DNA of 64,000 nt from DASSFG01 sp035550375 (GTDB lineage: Bacteria; Planctomycetota; Planctomycetia; Pirellulales; JAICIG01). The notes below the pieces were generated by a model that was given only the letters and a program-made list of their open reading frames with translations, did no database searches and was not told the origin of the DNA. The translations under genes and the position numbers were made by a program. The stretch covers positions 186,001 to 250,000 of the forward strand of contig DASZPH010000084.1 of NCBI GenBank assembly GCA_035550375.1, read 5' to 3'. This document shows, one piece after another, positions 37,885-46,941 of the stretch (positions are counted from its first letter, which is position 1; each line of letters begins with the position of its first letter).

Positions 37885-39633
37885 TTATCCTGGTGGCCGT
37901 CTTCGGCAATAGGCAACGGGCCAAAGAGCCCAGCAGGCCGACGCAATTAGGGCGCATATCACGAGCGGTGCCCAGCCTGGCAGTTGGCCGAGCGCGACAG
38001 CCACACGGTCGCCGGCGCCAAAGAACCACCATTGCTCAATGAAATCCCTGGCAGCCTGATCGTTGGCGTGGGCAGCCGCGGCGGACGATCCAAGGGCGAA
38101 ATCGTGCGCCCAGGCGACACCTCCCTTGGCGGCCCGCCATGCGGCCGCGCCGCCGCCCAAGGCGAACCATCCCAGCGCCATGCCGCCGAAGGCGAAGATG
38201 CCGGTGCCGAGGCCCCCGATGCCGATGATCCCCACACTGGCTGCGCCCAGCGCCACGATGCCCACGCTGATACACCCCAGTGCCACCAATCCCACGCTGA
38301 ACACCCCGCCCACGGCAATTGTTCCCACGGCCACATTGCCCATCGCGAAGATCACGCCATAGGCGCGCTCGCCGAGGGCGATCCAACCGCGGGCGACTTG
38401 CCGCTGTTGGATCGCGAGCACGTCGCCGCCTGGCAGTTGTGGACTTGAAAAGCGGATTTCCACCAGCGGCAAACCGAGCAGGCGGGTTGAACTGGTCCAC
38501 TGCCGCCCTTCCCAACGTGACTGCCGCTCTTTCAATCGGGTCTGGGGAAGTTGCGGGCTTCCGGCGGCGGTCTCCTCCGCCACAATCTGGCGCTCACGGC
38601 GAATCAAGAGCCAAGTCCAGAGCCCCGAAAATGTCAGGAAGCCGACCATCCAGGCGCCGAACCACGCCAGATACGCTGCCTGGCCTACAGCACGGACGTT
38701 CCACCAGCCGAGTCCCAGCGCGGCAAATGGCGCGATGAAAAAGGCCAGGGCAATCGCGTAAATAAAGAGTGCTCGTCGATAAAGGTCTCGTTCGCGCTGG
38801 TAGCGGGCCGTTTGCCAACTGCACCATGCGCCCAGCGCCGCGCCGAGGATCCCCATCAGCGCTCCGCCGACCGCGGAGGCGCCGACCGATGCTGCCACCT
38901 TGGCGACGGGCACGGCCCCCTTGGCGACTCCTCCCACCGTCGCCGCCGACGCACTCGCGGCGCCGATGCCCGGCAAGGCGGCAAGCACCGCGGTGGTGAA
39001 GGCCGCCCCGGGAGCCGATCGTCTGAGCGCCGATTCGATCGTGGCGGCCAGATCGGCCCTCAGCATCTCGCGTCCCCGCGTAAGCCGTTGCTTGACCGCG
39101 GCTTCCGTCAGATCGAGAGCCGAAGAGACCCCGGCGACCGTCTCGCCGTCGCGATAGAACAACACCAGCGGCTCACGATAAGTTTCCGGCAGGCCACTCA
39201 ACGCCGCCCAGACAAGCCCTTGTTCTTCCCGCGAAATTGCTTGCTCGGCGGGCGTCGGGCCGTTTGCCGGCAGGTGGTTCGCATCCTTAATGGGCTTGCT
39301 TTTCTCCTGGCGACGCACCGACGCCAGTGCCAGGTTGCGTGCGATGCCGCAGACCCAGGACTTGAATTTCGACAGCTCCCGCAATTCGCCGAGCTGCCTC
39401 CAGGCCGCCACGAACGCCTCTTGCGCCACGTCTTCGCTGCCTCCGACGTCTCCTAGCAGGGCGTACGCCACACCGCAGACCGCAGCCTGATGTCGTCCCA
39501 CCAATTCGCCAAAGGCAGCTCGATCACCGCTACGGGTGCGACCTACGAGTTCAACGTCGGCGATCATCGCGGGGTTCGATTCTGTTGTCACATTGGACCC
39601 TTTAACTGCGGAGTCGGCCCTTTCATTAGTCAT
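37885..39633 (-). CDS. ECF sigma factor fused to a multi-TM glycine-rich domain
   Basis: From the ATG at 39633 the product has 582 residues. The N-terminal third is an extracytoplasmic-function sigma factor: region 2 with AQEAFVAAWRQLGELRELSK and SWVCGIARNLALASVRR (about 30-110), and region 4 with LPETYREPLVLFYRDGET and AAVKQRLTRGREML (about 136-195). The rest is membrane-associated. An Ala/Gly-rich helix pair leads to TM segments (about 285-350) and then a repeat-like stretch of AVG/ALG units (VGTIAVGGVFSVGLVALG and following, about 425-490). Such fused sigma factors, probably tethered at the membrane until released, are known in Planctomycetes. No anti-sigma gene is adjacent, so the fused part may replace it. 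ATG 39567 is an alternative start. Confidence 0.88.
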   Translation of the reverse strand: MTNERADSAVKGSNVTTESNPAMIADVELVGRTRSGDRAAFGELVGRHQAAVCGVAYALLGDVGGSEDVAQEAFVAAWRQLGELRELSKFKSWVCGIARNLALASVRRQEKSKPIKDANHLPANGPTPAEQAISREEQGLVWAALSGLPETYREPLVLFYRDGETVAGVSSALDLTEAAVKQRLTRGREMLRADLAATIESALRRSAPGAAFTTAVLAALPGIGAASASAATVGGVAKGAVPVAKVAASVGASAVGGALMGILGAALGAWCSWQTARYQRERDLYRRALFIYAIALAFFIAPFAALGLGWWNVRAVGQAAYLAWFGAWMVGFLTFSGLWTWLLIRRERQIVAEETAAGSPQLPQTRLKERQSRWEGRQWTSSTRLLGLPLVEIRFSSPQLPGGDVLAIQQRQVARGWIALGERAYGVIFAMGNVAVGTIAVGGVFSVGLVALGCISVGIVALGAASVGIIGIGGLGTGIFAFGGMALGWFALGGGAAAWRAAKGGVAWAHDFALGSSAAAAHANDQAARDFIEQWWFFGAGDRVAVALGQLPGWAPLVICALIASACWALWPVAYCRRRPPG

Positions 39634-39819
39634 GTTGCGCCAAGACACCGCGCGGTGACAAGAAATGAGCGTCGCGGCGCCGCGACCCCTTCGATGGGTG
39701 GGTGCGGTGGGGGGTGGGGGGTGGCGACCGGATTTTGTCACCATCGCCAAGTTTCAGCCGACATGATGACGACGCGCTGAGCGGCAGGCAAAAACCCCAC
39801 CCACTTTGGAGAAATTTCG

Positions 39820-41121
39820 ATGTTCAACCGTCTTGCCATGAATTCGTTGTTGTCGGCGATGGCGCTGGTCTTCTCCTGCTCCTTGACGAGCTGGGGTGAC
39901 GAAACCTTCACTCTTGCTAACGGTTTGCGGGTTCGCCTCGTGCCCGAGCGCGATCCGGGGAATGTTTGTGTGGTTCTGGCCGTGCGGGCCGGAATTGTCC
40001 AGGAAGGCAAACAAGAATCCCATTTGGCCCATGTGACGGAGCACGCAACGGTCTACGACTTGGCCGAGGCGGGCCTTGCCGAGACGGTCAAGCGATGGTT
40101 TGGGCAGGGCAAAGCAAACGCCGAAACGCTGGGGGAGTTGATGTACTTCGATTTACACTGCAAGCGGGACGAGTTGCCGACGGGGTTAGCGATTCAGGCT
40201 GCGAGGTTGGCCAAGATGAACTACTCCGCTGCGACGCTCGAGCGGGAAATTCCCAGAGCGCTCGCTGAGTTCGAGCATTTGTCGCGACAGCCCGGTGGCA
40301 TGGGAAAGTTCGCCCTTATCCCCTTCGTCCAGGCAGCCCTCTATGGCGAAACCAAGGTGCCCATAAGGCGCCAGACAAAACAAATCGGCGTTCAGGAGGT
40401 TCGCGTCTTTCATGACCGTTCGTTCCGAGTCCCGTCGGCAACGTTGGTTGTGGTGGGCGATTTCGACGCGACCAAAGCTCGTCAAGAGATCGAACAGCGC
40501 CTTGGCACTCTGGCGCAGAACAAGACCGCGACTTCGACACGCCCTGTGCTGATGCCGGGCAAACACCGCGTGCAATGGGACGTGCCGAAGCGGCATGCGT
40601 TTGTCGCTTGGCGGATTCCAGAGGTCAGTGCGTCAGACTATCCGGCCGTCTGGCTGGTGGGCCGGCTGCTACAAAACCGGCTGTTCGACTCGGCCGCCCG
40701 CGCGGGGGCTGGGCAGTTTCAGGTCTACACCGACCTGGACCAAATGCTGGTTATCGGGTGCGAGGTACAAGACGAGCCAAGCTTCGACGCCGCCCACAGG
40801 GCGGTCATGAGCGAACTGGAACGGCTGCGCCAGCCGGGTGGCATCGACCGGGCCGCTTTGCGACTGGGTTGCGATCAGCTTGAGCGATTTCAAAAGACGA
40901 ACCTGGACGAAGTCCCGCTACCGCAAGGCATGACGCGCGCGATGGCCCGCGCGAATCTCGAGTTGCAGCGACTCGTGGTGCAGACGCTTGTCGGCGACTG
41001 GGAGCAATTCTTGACGAAGCTGAGGGCCGTCTCGTCTCGGTCAGCCGAGGCCGCGGTTGGTAAGTGGTTGTCCCCTGAGCGGGCATGCTTCGTCGAAGTC
41101 GTACCCGAAGGTGGCGAGTGA
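39820..41121 (+). CDS. M16-family zinc peptidase-like protein, exported
   Basis: A 433-residue protein with a signal peptide (MNSLLSAMALVFSCSLTSW region) and an insulinase/M16 fold. The inverted zinc motif HxxEH is present as HVTEH (His71, Glu74, His75), and a Glu at about 150 (ALAEFEH) is at the usual distance for the third ligand. A second M16-like half follows (VAWRIPEVSASDYPAVWLVG). The protein is as short as the single-chain bacterial M16 members. Probably a periplasmic peptidase. Divergent from the ECF fusion, with 186 bp between starts. Confidence 0.85.
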   Translation: MFNRLAMNSLLSAMALVFSCSLTSWGDETFTLANGLRVRLVPERDPGNVCVVLAVRAGIVQEGKQESHLAHVTEHATVYDLAEAGLAETVKRWFGQGKANAETLGELMYFDLHCKRDELPTGLAIQAARLAKMNYSAATLEREIPRALAEFEHLSRQPGGMGKFALIPFVQAALYGETKVPIRRQTKQIGVQEVRVFHDRSFRVPSATLVVVGDFDATKARQEIEQRLGTLAQNKTATSTRPVLMPGKHRVQWDVPKRHAFVAWRIPEVSASDYPAVWLVGRLLQNRLFDSAARAGAGQFQVYTDLDQMLVIGCEVQDEPSFDAAHRAVMSELERLRQPGGIDRAALRLGCDQLERFQKTNLDEVPLPQGMTRAMARANLELQRLVVQTLVGDWEQFLTKLRAVSSRSAEAAVGKWLSPERACFVEVVPEGGE

Positions 41122-41150
41122 CGAGGGCGCAGGTCGACCTCGTCCGACCT

Positions 41151-41753
41151 CTACGATGGCGTCTGAAGGTGCCGGCTATCATTCCAGAATGAAATGGCCG
41201 GTTCCTCTCGCGAGTGCTCATAACCCAGCGCGCTGAGCGCTGCTGTGGAGAGAATGAAATATCGCGCGTCCTGGACCGGCAAACCGAGCCACCGGGCCGC
41301 CAGCACCCGCGAAAAATGGCTGTGACCAAACATCAGCAGGCTGGCGTCTCGCTGACGCACTCGAGCGATCACGCGGTCGGCGCGGGCGGTGAGCGTCGCG
41401 AAGGATTCGCCGTTGGGACAACCGTCGCGGAACAAAAGCCACCCCGGTCGCTGCTGGCGGATTTCGGCCGTCCGCCGCCCCTCGTAGTCGCCGTAGTTCC
41501 ACTCGGCCAGGTCGGGATCGACGTCGGCCTGCTGGCCGAAGCCCGCCAGTTCGCAGGTGCGGCGGGCGCGGCCGAGGGGGCTGGTGAGCACGGCGGCGAA
41601 CGTCAATTCGCGCAATCGCCGACCGAGTTCGCGCGCCTCGGCCTCGCCGCGCGACGTGAGCGGAATGTCGGTCAGTCCCGTGTGCCGCCCGGAAAGCGAC
41701 CACTCGGTTTCACCATGCCGTGCCAAGTATACGGTCGGCAACTCCTCGCTCAT
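41151..41753 (-). CDS. Histidine phosphatase family protein (phosphoglycerate mutase-like)
   Basis: A 200-residue cytoplasmic protein of the histidine phosphatase superfamily. The catalytic RHG motif is in VYLARHGETEWSLSGRHTG, with the second His in LLMFGHSHFSRVLAARWLG. The fold is complete, but the substrate is not given by sequence; sugar phosphates or cobalamin intermediates are possible. The ATG at 41753 is supported by GAGG 8 nt upstream. Last gene of a possible minus-strand run (creatininase, MFS, FHA-DUF4123, this gene) with 27 bp to the preceding one. Confidence 0.9.
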   Translation of the reverse strand: MSEELPTVYLARHGETEWSLSGRHTGLTDIPLTSRGEAEARELGRRLRELTFAAVLTSPLGRARRTCELAGFGQQADVDPDLAEWNYGDYEGRRTAEIRQQRPGWLLFRDGCPNGESFATLTARADRVIARVRQRDASLLMFGHSHFSRVLAARWLGLPVQDARYFILSTAALSALGYEHSREEPAISFWNDSRHLQTPS

Positions 41754-41780
41754 GGCCACAACCTCGCCGTTGTCTTTCAG

Positions 41781-42914
41781 CTAAGGGGCAAAAACTTCCT
41801 GGGCGTTGAGCACGTCATTGACAACGCTCAACCGCAGCACCCGATTGCCCGATTCTAGGCCGACGACAACGGCGCTCAGGCAACCGAAGAAGGCGGTCAG
41901 TTGCGGCGGCGTGCAACTTGAGAGCCAGCCGTAAAGGAGATTCGGATCATAGAACCGAAAGAAAGATTGTTTGCCCCGCTCGTCCTGACGGGAAAAAACA
42001 CTGCGAAGGTGGCCGAGCACCTCCTCGAATTCGGCCTCCGCCTCGGCCAGGATCCCTGGGTTCTTGCCGATCGCGGCGTGCCACGACAAAAGGAAGGCGC
42101 AATCGGGGCGCACCTCGATCAGATAGGGCGCTACGGCGGCCAGATAGGGCGAAGACGCACCCGATAGGAGCGTTTCGGTGCGAAGGCTTTCACGCTTCGC
42201 CTCCTGCACCAGAGCATGCGCAATCGAGCCATCGACGATGGCATAGAGCTGTCCCGCAGCTTCCGCCGGTTGCCGGAGCCGCAACAAATGACCATAGGAT
42301 GAGGCATCGAGCGTCGGGTCGTCATCCGGCGGCATCCCCGCCTCGGCCTGCGACGGATCCACGCCCCCGACCTTACCACCCGGGGGAGGCGAGTCATGGG
42401 TTGCCGGCGCCTGCCGGTTCACCCCATCGAACGGGGCATGCATACGCTCGAGCCCCTCAAATGCGTCGCGGCCGACAAAGACGGTGCCTGAATCGCCCGG
42501 CGACTGTCCGGGTTTCCAGGCCAGCGGAGGCAAATCGGCTCGCGTCGGCGCGGTGGGCCGATGCCGTTGCGTCTCATCTCCAGGGAGCGCCTCAAGCTGG
42601 AGTGGCGCCGGTTCGGCGCCTTCCAGCGACACGGAAAAAAGGGTTCGACCGGCGCGGATCTGGTCGCCCGTTTGTACGGTCGCTTCGACCACCTGCCGCC
42701 CATTAAGGAACAGGCCGTTACGGCTCCCCAGGTCGCGAACCTTCGGGGTTTCTCCCGAAAACTCGATCGAGAAGTGCGTCCCCGACATGGTCGGGTCGTC
42801 GGTGATGGCGATGTCGGCTTTGCTCGTGCGTCCCACGCGCAGGGATTCTTCCGGGGCGAGCAGAATACGTTGTCCGGCCCGGGCGCCGCTTTGAATTGTA
42901 ATGGTTAGCCGCAC
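41781..42914 (-). CDS. FHA domain - DUF4123 fusion protein
   Basis: From the GTG at 42914 the product has 377 residues. The N-terminus is a forkhead-associated phosphothreonine-binding domain: RVGRTSKADIAITDDPTMSG, HFSIEF and LGSRNGLFLNG (about 27-78). After a Pro-rich linker, a DUF4123 domain covers about 215-350 (QLYAIVDGS, SPYLAAVAPYLIEV, FFRFYDPNLLYGWL). DUF4123 proteins are adaptors that load effectors onto type VI secretion spikes, and FHA links to Ser/Thr kinase signalling. No type VI structural gene is in the window. The longer frame up to 43280 is rejected because it runs through the MFS gene. Confidence 0.88.
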   Translation of the reverse strand: MRLTITIQSGARAGQRILLAPEESLRVGRTSKADIAITDDPTMSGTHFSIEFSGETPKVRDLGSRNGLFLNGRQVVEATVQTGDQIRAGRTLFSVSLEGAEPAPLQLEALPGDETQRHRPTAPTRADLPPLAWKPGQSPGDSGTVFVGRDAFEGLERMHAPFDGVNRQAPATHDSPPPGGKVGGVDPSQAEAGMPPDDDPTLDASSYGHLLRLRQPAEAAGQLYAIVDGSIAHALVQEAKRESLRTETLLSGASSPYLAAVAPYLIEVRPDCAFLLSWHAAIGKNPGILAEAEAEFEEVLGHLRSVFSRQDERGKQSFFRFYDPNLLYGWLSSCTPPQLTAFFGCLSAVVVGLESGNRVLRLSVVNDVLNAQEVFAP

Positions 42915-43023
42915 GTGAACGCTCGCTCTTCCGCTCCCATCGGTCGGAATGCCACGCTGGCGACGCCACGCTCCGTGATCACACCGCCCAAAGAAACTAT
43001 ATCCCGGATCTCTGGCTGCCCGC

Positions 43024-44484
43024 TCAATTATCCTGGACTTTCTGTTCACGGTTGCCAAGTATTTGCTCGCCGCCGGCCAATTCCGTTGGCTGGCCTGCGA
43101 TCGAGGGCTGAGATGCCCGCCCGGTATTCGACTCGTGGGAACCCCAAAGGGCCAATAAGAACGCACAAGCCGCCAACGGCAGCAAGCCGGCCACAAAGAT
43201 TCCATCGGCGTAGGAGCCCGTCTGGTCCACACGCTGGCCGACCAGATTCTGCATGGCGGCGGTGCAAGTCCATGTGGCACAACCCAATACGCCTGTCACT
43301 TTGCCCTGATGGCGGACCGAAAGTTCCTGAGTCAACGAGTAATAGTTGGGAAACAGGCCAAGTCCGCCAAAGCCGATAAGCAGGAGCATCCCCAGAAGGA
43401 GCGGCCCGGGCGGCAAATGGGCAGCCACGGTGGCCAGCCCCGTCAGACACGCGCAAGCAGCAAACGTTGTCATGCGGGCGCGGTGAAGCGGCCAGCCGAC
43501 CAAGGTGAGCCGTTTCGCGACCAGCCCGACCGTCAGGCTTCCCGTGCCCGCGGCCGCGAAATAGGCCGACGTGAACCAATTGACGGCCGTTCGATCGTAG
43601 TGATGAAACTCGCGCAGAAACTTGGGGAGCCAGGCGCGGAAGAAATGGAAACAGAGGTTGATCAGAACGACCGTCAGCAGAAGCGCCGCAAAGCGTCGCC
43701 AAAAGACGAAAGTTTCGCTCGGGGCCTGGCCGGTCGTTGCACGGCCCAGGTGAGGGTTCGCGCTTTGCTCGCGGGTTTCGGCACGGTCTTGCCTGCTCGG
43801 TTGGAGATGGTCGTCCTTTGCGCCCCGGTGTTCCAGGTCCCCGGCGCGAACCGTCCACAGCCAGGGCACGATCCACGCCAGCCCCAACACGCCGATGACC
43901 TGAAATGGCATTCGCCACGAGCCCGGCACGTCGCTCACCAGCACCTGCACCACCAGCGGCGTCAGGATGGCGCCGACCGCGGCGCCGCTCTGCAGCAGGC
44001 TGTTCCCCAGAGGACGATCCTGCGGCGACAGAAGGCGCTGCGAAGTGACCAGGGCGCAGGGCCACTGGCCGGCTTCAAAGAAACCTAGCGCCACCCGGCA
44101 TACCAAAAGGCCAAGATAGCCGGCAGGAAGGGCGTCTCGCATGGCCGGCGGCACCAGCGCCTCGCCGATCGGCTCGGCGTAGGCGGCTGCGAACCCCGAA
44201 ATCGACCAGCCCGCCAGCACGAGCGGATAAAGCCAGCGGATGCTCACAACGTCGGCAACCAGGCCGGTGACGAGACCTCCTAACGCAAAGGCCACGCCGA
44301 AGCCGAACTCAAGGTTGCCGTACTGCTCGTTGTTGAGGTGCAACTCGCGGCTGATGTCGGTGATGGTCACCGCCAGCGTCTGGCGATCCATGTAGTTGAG
44401 CATGGTGGCCAGCAGCAGAATGCCGCAGACTTGCCATTTCCAGGCAGACGAACGGACGGGGGCGACGCCGTTCAGCCGTTCCAT
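43024..44484 (-). CDS. MFS transporter (ExuT/ACS-like)
   Basis: A 486-residue major-facilitator permease with 12 predicted helices. TM1 includes LLLATMLNYMDRQTLAVTIT, typical for the anion:cation symporter branch (hexuronate, sialate and related acids). A polar loop between the two halves (about 215-245) and a conserved second-half start are visible. The gene overlaps the 3' end of the creatininase gene by 13 bp, so the two are translationally coupled and a shared substrate pathway is likely. Direction of transport is probably import. Confidence 0.9.
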   Translation of the reverse strand: MERLNGVAPVRSSAWKWQVCGILLLATMLNYMDRQTLAVTITDISRELHLNNEQYGNLEFGFGVAFALGGLVTGLVADVVSIRWLYPLVLAGWSISGFAAAYAEPIGEALVPPAMRDALPAGYLGLLVCRVALGFFEAGQWPCALVTSQRLLSPQDRPLGNSLLQSGAAVGAILTPLVVQVLVSDVPGSWRMPFQVIGVLGLAWIVPWLWTVRAGDLEHRGAKDDHLQPSRQDRAETREQSANPHLGRATTGQAPSETFVFWRRFAALLLTVVLINLCFHFFRAWLPKFLREFHHYDRTAVNWFTSAYFAAAGTGSLTVGLVAKRLTLVGWPLHRARMTTFAACACLTGLATVAAHLPPGPLLLGMLLLIGFGGLGLFPNYYSLTQELSVRHQGKVTGVLGCATWTCTAAMQNLVGQRVDQTGSYADGIFVAGLLPLAACAFLLALWGSHESNTGRASQPSIAGQPTELAGGEQILGNREQKVQDN

Positions 44485-45230
44485 GAGCTGCCATCCCAGG
44501 CCAGCACCCGATGCAGCAGCTTCACGACGTCGTCAGCGAAAACGCGAAACAGCGTCTCTCCTTTTTCAGCGCTCGCGAAACGCGGGTCGCCGATATGCCC
44601 CGGAGCGCTGCGGTCTTTAGTCACCCAGCCGCGGTAAGCGGGCTCAAAGCCGACGCCAAAATCGACCGGCTCGACCCTCGTCAGGTCGCCGACCAGGTGC
44701 GGCGCGATTCGCAGCATCATCGACGTCTCCCACTCGCAGGCATGGCCCATGCGTTGCTGCTGAATCGTCGTGTCGACCAGGTGCGGCTGCCCACCCAGCG
44801 TCCAGTACGTGGAAAATACGAGCAGCAGATCTTTGCGCTGCCGGTGTCTCTGCCGCACCTCAAAGACGGCCTGCTCGCCCGGCACGATATTGCCGCCGTG
44901 ACCGTTGACGAGCACGATTCGCTTGAACCCGTGGAAGATGAAGTTCTCCATCAGGTCGGCCAGCACGTCGAGATACGTCCGGGGCGCGGCGGAGAGCGTG
45001 CCCGCAAAGTCGAGGTGGTGATCGGAGTTACCCAGCCAGAGCAGCGGGGCAAACAGCACGCGGTCTCCGACTCGCTCCGCCGCCCGGCGGATCACTTCGC
45101 CCAGCAGCATGCTGTCTGTGAACACCGGCATGTGCCGGCCGTGCTGCTCCAGCGCGGCAACGGGAAAAACGATCGGCGTGTCTTTGGGCAGGTCGGCAAC
45201 CTGCGGCCACTTGAGGTCGCTGAGTTGCAT
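44472..45230 (-). CDS. Creatininase-family amidohydrolase
   Basis: A 252-residue cytosolic metal-dependent hydrolase of the creatininase fold. Family motifs: PVAALEQHGRHMPVFTDS (metal ligands Glu/His), LVNGHGGNI and HACEWETSMM. The size is normal. Members include creatininase, formamide hydrolases and mycofactocin-linked proteins, so the substrate is open. The ATG at 45230 is chosen (MQLSDLKWPQV); the longer frame to 45263 adds a Cys/Pro-rich leader without a ribosome site. Overlaps the MFS gene by 13 bp downstream. Confidence 0.9.
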   Translation of the reverse strand: MQLSDLKWPQVADLPKDTPIVFPVAALEQHGRHMPVFTDSMLLGEVIRRAAERVGDRVLFAPLLWLGNSDHHLDFAGTLSAAPRTYLDVLADLMENFIFHGFKRIVLVNGHGGNIVPGEQAVFEVRQRHRQRKDLLLVFSTYWTLGGQPHLVDTTIQQQRMGHACEWETSMMLRIAPHLVGDLTRVEPVDFGVGFEPAYRGWVTKDRSAPGHIGDPRFASAEKGETLFRVFADDVVKLLHRVLAWDGSSWNG

Positions 45231-45463
45231 GGATGGTGGGGGGCAACAGTATAGGAGGCGCAACAGAAAACCCGGTCGCAGGCGGGGCAGGTACCTGGAC
45301 CGGGCTGTGCCAGACGTGGGTCTGGTTCTCTCAAGCTAGCAATTAAGGCCAGCGATTTCAATACGCCCGGAAGGATTTTGAGCGTCGCATCCTGGTGCGA
45401 TGCGGCGCTCGCCAAGATCGGGAATTTCCTGACACTTGCTCCTCGAAGATGCCAACTTCCCCG

Positions 45464-46039
45464 TCAAACCGAGCCCGTGGCGGATTTCATCTCCAAGAGT
45501 CGCAGCTTCATCCGCATCCCTTCGCAGGCCGAATGGCGGCCCGTCGCCCCAGCCGCGCTGACCACGCGGTGGCAAGGCACGATCAGCGGCACGCGCCTCG
45601 TACGCATGCAACTTCCCACGGCTCTTGCAGCGCGCGGATGCCCCGCACGTGCGGCCAACTCGCCGTACGTGAGCGACGAGCCAAAAGGAATTCGGCGGCA
45701 GATCTGCACCACGCGCATCTGGAAGGGAGTGAGACCGGAGCCATCGACGGGCACGTCGAGAAAGTCGTCTTGCGCTCCGTCGGCGTAGGCCTGGAGACGG
45801 CGGACCAAGGGCTCCGACTCGCTCGCGTCCTCCACCAGTTCGACGTCTCCCGCTTCCGTGGCGGCGTACACGCCGGCCAAGGCCTCTTGCGGCGTGCCAT
45901 GGCCAAACGAGAGCTGCATGACCGTCCCCTTATCGATCACCAGCGACATCCACCCCAACGCCGATGGAAAAACGACCGCTCGCCGCACGGCGCTCGCGCT
46001 TGCCTCAGCCGAGTTGATCTCATGGCGCGGTCGTTTCAT
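45464..46039 (-). CDS. ogt: Methylated-DNA--protein-cysteine methyltransferase (Ogt/MGMT)
   Basis: Suicide DNA-repair protein of 191 residues that removes O6-alkyl groups from guanine. The active-site motif PCHRVV holds the acceptor Cys at position 156, the helix-turn-helix reads IPFGSSLTYGELAARAG, and AVGSCMRTRRVPLIVPCHRV matches the active-site loop. In most family members an Asn precedes this loop (NPxxxxxPCHRV); here it is Arg, which may affect activity or just reflect lineage variation. The N-terminal Ada/Ogt-like domain is present. Divergent from the hypothetical gene at 46195. Confidence 0.92.
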   Translation of the reverse strand: MKRPRHEINSAEASASAVRRAVVFPSALGWMSLVIDKGTVMQLSFGHGTPQEALAGVYAATEAGDVELVEDASESEPLVRRLQAYADGAQDDFLDVPVDGSGLTPFQMRVVQICRRIPFGSSLTYGELAARAGHPRAARAVGSCMRTRRVPLIVPCHRVVSAAGATGRHSACEGMRMKLRLLEMKSATGSV

Positions 46040-46194
46040 CGCACTGCGCTCGCTCCTCGCCCTCGCGCAACGGCTTTGACATCGTCAGATGCCGCATTCT
46101 ATACTGCAGCAGGCTCACAGCAACATCTTGCGCGCATGACCCCAAGGTTCGTTCTCGAGCGCCGTGCAAGCGACCTGGCAGAGGGACATCCTGA

Positions 46195-46938
46195 ATGAAC
46201 GACTACAGTTCGTTGTGTGACGATTTCTACGTCAACATGAACCTCAGCACGGAGATGGAGCTCCCGAACAACCGCGAGACCGTTCTGCACTATTTCGAGC
46301 GCATCCAGAAAACCTACCCCACGATGCGCAACTTCTATTGCCGCGAAAAGGGGGATTTTGTTCTCGAGGAGGACAAGGATCGGGGGCACTACCGTTGGGC
46401 GACGATCGAAAACCGGCGTGTCTGTTCCGGGCAGGTGAATCCCGGCTCGGTGAACGAGGCGCTCGCGCAGCATAGGTTGGTGCTGGAGCTGGCGCCTTAC
46501 ATGCTCTCGGTCAGCCCGCTCGACTGCGAGGCGCTCGATTTGTTGTTCGGCTTCGATTTCACCTATCGGGGCAATCACAACCAGCTCGTGGCCGAGGCGC
46601 TCGGCCTGAGCCCGGCGCTGGAGCGATTGGCCGAGCTACCCGGAGCCAGCATCATCAATCACGAGCCTTCCATCACGCTGGCCCTCGACGAGGATTGCCG
46701 GACCCAGTGCCGGCTGAGCATCGAGACACGCACCAACGCCTATCAGGTCCGCACCGGCGATTATCCCGAAGAGCAGCTCAGCGTTTATCTCACGGCGCGC
46801 CAGTACGGCAGCCTGGGGCCCGACAGCACGTTCGTCACGGCGCTTGAGCACCTGACCCAAATCTGCCACGAGATGGTTGACAATTACATCATCGAAAACG
46901 TCCTGCGTCCGCTGGCGCGGGCCATTGCGCTGAAGTAG
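46195..46938 (+). CDS. Conserved-looking hypothetical protein (247 aa)
   Basis: Cytoplasmic protein without signal peptide or membrane helix. It begins NDYSSLCDDFYVNMNLSTEM, and the composition is balanced and protein-like throughout. No catalytic motif is recognised; the block CSGQVNPGSVNEALAQHRLV and a C-terminal helix pair (ALEHLTQICHEMVDNYIIEN) are the most distinctive parts. Three bases separate its stop from the aminotransferase ATG, so they are co-transcribed and functionally linked, possibly as regulator or partner of the enzyme. GAGGGACATC upstream provides a weak ribosome site. Confidence 0.85.
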   Translation: MNDYSSLCDDFYVNMNLSTEMELPNNRETVLHYFERIQKTYPTMRNFYCREKGDFVLEEDKDRGHYRWATIENRRVCSGQVNPGSVNEALAQHRLVLELAPYMLSVSPLDCEALDLLFGFDFTYRGNHNQLVAEALGLSPALERLAELPGASIINHEPSITLALDEDCRTQCRLSIETRTNAYQVRTGDYPEEQLSVYLTARQYGSLGPDSTFVTALEHLTQICHEMVDNYIIENVLRPLARAIALK

Positions 46939-46941
46939 CCC

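Noticed and set aside
41781..43280. Longer form of the FHA-DUF4123 protein
   Set aside because: The extra 122 codons overlap the end of the MFS gene and are low-complexity; the GTG at 42914 directly precedes the FHA fold.
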